NCBI GenBank assembly: GCA_963678705.1
Contig: OY783205.1
Coordinates: 25,473,034 to 25,537,033 of the forward strand
Reading direction: 5' to 3'
Length of the DNA stretch: 64,000 bases
Source: Panorpa germanica
Lineage: Eukaryota > Arthropoda > Insecta > Mecoptera > Panorpidae
The notes below the pieces were generated by a model that did not search any database, was not told where the DNA came from, and was given only the letters and a program-made list of their open reading frames with translations. The translations under genes were made by a program, and so were the position numbers. Shown here in pieces: positions 59,611-64,000 of this stretch. How positions within the stretch are numbered: position 1 is the first letter of the stretch; each line of letters begins with the position of its first letter.

Positions 59611-61525
59611 TTAAAATAATCCACGTGTCACATATGTTTTATTAATTTGAGCAAATCTATAGGAACGGAACAACGAAAGGTAATTTTGTAATATACTACT
59701 ATCATCATGTACCTTACCAATAAAATAATCTGTACATTATATTATTACAAATAATTATAATTTAATAACAATTATAAAATTGTATCTATCTTATTTTTGA
59801 ATATTTCTAATAAATGACTTTTCTTTTTATTTAGAATGCATATACCTTTTTAAATAAGCAAATTATGAATCATTATTAAATGTTTGTTCTATATTTTTTT
59901 ACATAATCACAATTCAATTACAGTATATATTGCTAACAATTCAAAATATTTTATTTATTATTATATATTTACTTATTTTATAATATTTAGTTTAAAAAAT
60001 TGCACCAATCGTTTGATATGCCTCTAAAGTTACCAAAAAAAGAATTTATGTAATAATAGAATTGGAAAATCAAATTGTTGTTAAAAAAAATTATTACTTA
60101 ATTTTAATATGTACAAAGGCTAAAGTACAGATAAGTTTCATTTCACTGAGAGAGTTGCTGCAGAAAATATCCGAAACAATATACTCTACATGTTAAATAA
60201 AACTTATTAATCATTATTTATTAAATTTTAATGTTCGTTAAACTAATTTACAACATAATTTTCATTATACAAAAAAAGTCAAGGAAGACTATTCTAATTT
60301 GTTTAAATATTTATTCAAAACAACTCTATATAATTATATAAAAGTAATTTTATATAAAAAAAACTTTTAAATATGAATAACTTATGTATATGAAAGATTA
60401 ATAAATTAATTTATTGTTAAATATTTAATGAGCAACAAAGATTAAAACAATGACCTAATCGATTTTCCAAGTTTAAATTTATTACTAGATACTTCATGCT
60501 AAATGACACCTAATATATTTAATCGTATAAAATATATAAAAACAGTCTGTTAAAAGTGGAAGTTAAAAATGGAATGACTGTGTGAGTTACACATCAAAAT
60601 CAATTAAATAATAATTCAATCAATATTTAATTGAATCTTACTTCAATAAAAGCACTCGTGTTATAAGTTAAAAGAAAAGCAAGGATACATTTCGATAGAT
60701 TTGTGTATTAAATGCCACAGAATGTTGTATTTTTTGTCAGTAGCATTCATTTTTAATTTGAAGGAATGTTGAATTTTTGAAGTGCTACTTTATAGAATTA
60801 CTAAGAAATCATCGCCGCATTCGCTATTGCACAAGTACGCACAAAAGATATTGCTTAACATAATTCTTTCGTTAGCTATGGTCAGCCTTCTTTAATGATC
60901 TCAGAATTAATTTGGGTAAATTATAAATGTTATTAAATCAGACCTCAATCGTGTATAATTTATTCCGCAGCATATATACCGTGGCAACAATGGCAATATC
61001 GGCAAAATAATTTATTTCAGGAACTATAAATTATCTGTTGAAAAGCAACGTCTATATTTCTGGATTTCATAAATCGTACTATTTTTTTAATGGAGATATG
61101 TATGCATAACTAATAATACATTTAACATAAATGCATTTATTAACATTATTCAATATTTACGATTTCTAATATTGAATTATAATACCTAAAACATAAAAGA
61201 ATATAATTGCTTCGTCCTCTATTGTAGATGTAAACCTATTTCTAAATTTTTGTGTGAAAACGTGATAGAAAGAAGTTTTTAACAATATATTACACACGGT
61301 TTACAATAAACCTATTCAAGTTTAAATGTATCTCTATTTAACTAAATTTTGTGTTATTTTAGAATGTCAATTTTTACAATCATATGTTATTAGATATATA
61401 TTTTTATATTATGATCACTATGTGAGTCTTTCTTCTGTATTATAATAGGTTTCTTGTTTTATTTATATCAGTACGTTCTGAGTTCTAGTTTATTTTACTG
61501 TTTACTGTTCACTAACACACGAAAT
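59611..61525. other. AT-rich intergenic DNA / 3' UTR of the GalNAc-transferase
   Basis: The 3' UTR of the minus-strand gene lies at the right end; TTTATT (AATAAA on the minus strand) occurs near 61459. Otherwise nothing recognised. Confidence 0.45.
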
Positions 61526-63770
61526 CTACCGTGTTGCTTGCCATTTAAATTTGCCTTTCATTATCCATTGTTGACCTCTTGATTCATTACATTCTTTTAA
61601 TACAGGCTGTGAAGGATCATCTACAGAAGCTCGCTCAAGACAGCTGCCAGTGTTAACATGTTTTATTTGTTTTGTCTGCAAATATAATTTCATAGTTGAG
61701 ATAGAAACATTTATTAAAACAATTAAATTAAATTTAGATGTTACATACTTCTTCATCGTAGTGCCACGCTTGGTTTCCAGCCATTCCATGGCATCTTACA
61801 AGTTTTACAGGTCCATTATGTGATGCTGAATCTAAACAGTTGTCATCAGACATAATTTGTTTTCGTTTGGTATATGCGAAGACCTAAATAAAACGTTTAT
61901 ATAATTTCTTTTTTATAAATAATATATGTGTATATGTAATATAATTTTTATATGAAATAAAGTTGATTGAACCCACCTGATTTCCACCAAGACCGTGACA
62001 ATATGAACTACCAACATATTCTCCAGCTCTGTGCCCCATTGTATCTAAGCAATTTTGACTCTCCACATTTTTAATCTATAACAGAATTAGAGTATTTAAA
62101 AAAATTGTAAAAACATTATTGGTCATTTTTCGAGTCTTTTTTTAATATTTAAAAGTAGAGTTAAATTAGTAGCCATCCTAATTATCTGAAAAAAAATTAT
62201 AATAGCAATATATGATAAAAAAATAATACTTACATCTCCTAAATGGAAATAGTCTAAAGGCATATGACTTTCTGGATAAATATTCTCCAAATACCAACGG
62301 AAGCTTTTGCATTGAAGACGTTCTCTTAATTCTTTTCTTCCAGATACATCGCCTACTTGTACATTTCTGGCACCTAAATAAAAATATATGTTAAAGAATA
62401 TGATCTATGTGTTTAAATATATATTTTATGTAATATTTACATTAATATACACTATACAAAAAATATAAACAAGCACATGATGATAATTTATTAATAATAT
62501 AAATATAACAAGCTTTCTTATTAAATGTACTATTAATTATTTATTATGCGTTTATTTATACTATATTTAAATATAAGTAAAAAGCACTTATATACAATAG
62601 AAAGAAGTAAGAATTAATTTATATAATAATCAATCAATGAATATTATATAATATGTAGAATATAACATAAATTCTAAATAAGAATTAAGTATGAAAATAG
62701 AAACACGTTACACTTATGGGTAGTACACAAACAGAAATAGATGAGCAAATATTGATCTTGCTATCAGCCATGCAAAACACTAATGAAGAAATGTCAACGA
62801 CCAGTTAAAGCTAGCAATCATTAGTCAAATGCACTTAAATAGAAACGATATTGATTTATGAAAAGCGTAAACATACATGCAATATGCAGTGAATGCGGTG
62901 AAATCAATTAGCATGCAGTGTCAAAATGATAAGATAAATATTTTATTGAAATTGTCTATTTTTCTCTCTGTATCTATATGTAGATCCAAAGGTAAGGTAT
63001 CAAATTAGGAAAGCGTAAATAATACCCTGCCTGGTCTATCATTTTTAAATCATTTAAACTTAAAGATAAATGACTGAAATATCCAAGGTAACATTAACTA
63101 ACGTACAAATCAACAGTGTGTTTATTTTGTTAACTTTAAAGAAATGTGTATTCTTGTATGTTTTCAGTGGACACATATTTTACGGATTCTCGAATTGTTG
63201 AAAGTTGAGAAGCGCTATTCAATGGAGTACACCTTTTGCTAACGCTACCTATATTTCATTTTTTTTTTTTGGTGAGAACTTAACAGAAATAATCACCTCT
63301 TGGATTATTTGATTATTACATGCTTCTTTAAATTCAATTTCAAATATTTATCGTCTGTGAATTGTGTTATGTTTTTATTCATTTTTAACAATTATTAATT
63401 ATTAAACATTATACATTTTTAAACCCCATTCCAAAACAGGTAACATAATATACTTTATTATATTAAAAATGATTAATACTTCTGATAAATTTAACGTTTA
63501 ATGTATAGTATTTAAAGTAATAATTATTATAAATGAGTAATTATGCAATGTGAGTGAACTAAAATGGTACGAGGCCTTGAATAGGAGACCTGGGTTAATA
63601 TTGTAGTAGAATTCCTTCCATCCATCTAGCCAAACTTCAGCAAGCCTGGCGTTGTTGTGGTTGACAATACGTGATGTTCCACCAGGAAATGAATATGGAG
63701 TTGATTTTCTAAAGACGTGACCCACTCTAGAGCAAGGGGATATTTCCAGTATACCCCCACACATCCAAAT
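61526..63770 (-). CDS. Polypeptide N-acetylgalactosaminyltransferase, C-terminal part (GALNT1/Pgant5-like)
   Basis: Transfers GalNAc from UDP-GalNAc to Ser/Thr, starting mucin-type O-glycosylation in the Golgi. Minus-strand exons in coding order: 63590-63770, 62234-62373, 61977-62075, 61749-61883, 61526-61675, ending in TAG; phases agree (234 aa seen). The first carries the end of the catalytic Gal/GalNAc-T region ([36 protein letters not shown]). The rest encode the ricin-type lectin domain, with CLDTMG...[13 protein letters not shown]...RCHGMAGNQ and CLERA...GQQW for the alpha, beta and gamma repeats. All three CLD/QxW-type repeats look intact. It ends GKFKWQATR. The N-terminal anchor and UDP-binding DxH part lie past 64000. 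The first acceptor seen (AAAAAAAG before ATTTGG) lacks a pyrimidine tract but has a TACTAAT branch site. Confidence 0.9.
62374..63589 (-). other. Intron of the GalNAc-transferase gene
   Basis: AT-rich intron of about 1.2 kb. No embedded gene or repeat recognised. Confidence 0.7.
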
Positions 63771-64000
63771 CTTTTTTTTATTTGCGAGCAATTAGTAAAA
63801 ATTTATTTATTAGATTAGTAAATACAACATAAATATTAATTGTGATTAATATATAAATTGGATGAAATAGGTTTAACACAGTAGTTATTATTTATTGAAA
63901 ATAGTTTAGTAAACATAAAAGATTAATTTATTTGTGGCAATTTAGTTGCCTATTTATGAGGCGCATGTTAAATTTATGTTATAATTATCATTATCTAGCT

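Noticed and set aside
1-64000. A new multi-gene system such as a defence island, biosynthetic cluster or endogenous virus
   Set aside because: The confident genes are ordinary animal genes with independent roles, and no viral-type genes or clustered pathway enzymes are visible.

Overview
This is an AT-rich stretch of a eukaryotic nuclear genome, almost certainly an insect. Genes are spliced with GT-AG introns. Recognisable families are an insect non-classical cadherin (Cad87A type), the neurogenin-class bHLH factor tap, and low-complexity secreted proline-rich matrix proteins with N-terminal signal peptides. A holometabolous insect, perhaps a beetle, is my guess; nothing in the window proves the order.

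Layout. 1-8533 has no convincing complete gene: it holds a mariner-like MITE, degraded non-LTR retrotransposon 3' ends and one orphan exon-like segment on the minus strand. 8534-15554 carries two tandem, same-strand paralogous genes for secreted proline-rich repeat proteins, separated by a 13-bp minisatellite whose units contain TTAGG. 16994-19841 encodes a two-exon single-pass (type II) membrane protein of 610 aa with no family I recognise. 22630-31021 is a 19-exon cadherin gene (1826 aa, 14 cadherin repeats, short tail) with a MITE in intron 1. 37464-38573 is the single-exon bHLH gene tap. From 38574 to 52249 there is one orphan terminal exon on the minus strand (40223-40416), three copies of a ~0.7-kb repeat, copies of a ~0.63-kb MITE family and otherwise sparse AT-rich DNA.

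The right end is a compact housekeeping cluster: pyridoxal kinase (+), ADAT2 tRNA adenosine deaminase (-) convergent with it, SMUG1 uracil-DNA glycosylase (-) about 100 bp upstream of ADAT2, and ribosomal protein eL43/RpL37A (+) divergent from SMUG1 across ~370 bp. At 61526-63770 lie the last five coding exons of a polypeptide GalNAc-transferase on the minus strand; its 5' part lies beyond the window.

I reconstructed exon junctions by hand from reading frame and GT/AG sites. The joined frames close exactly for the cadherin, pyridoxal kinase, SMUG1, RpL37A and the GalNAc-transferase tail. No unknown multi-gene system is evident. The most unusual items are the repeat architecture of the proline-rich genes, the TTAGG-bearing minisatellite with higher-order structure, the structured repeat families, and two orphan exons on the minus strand.
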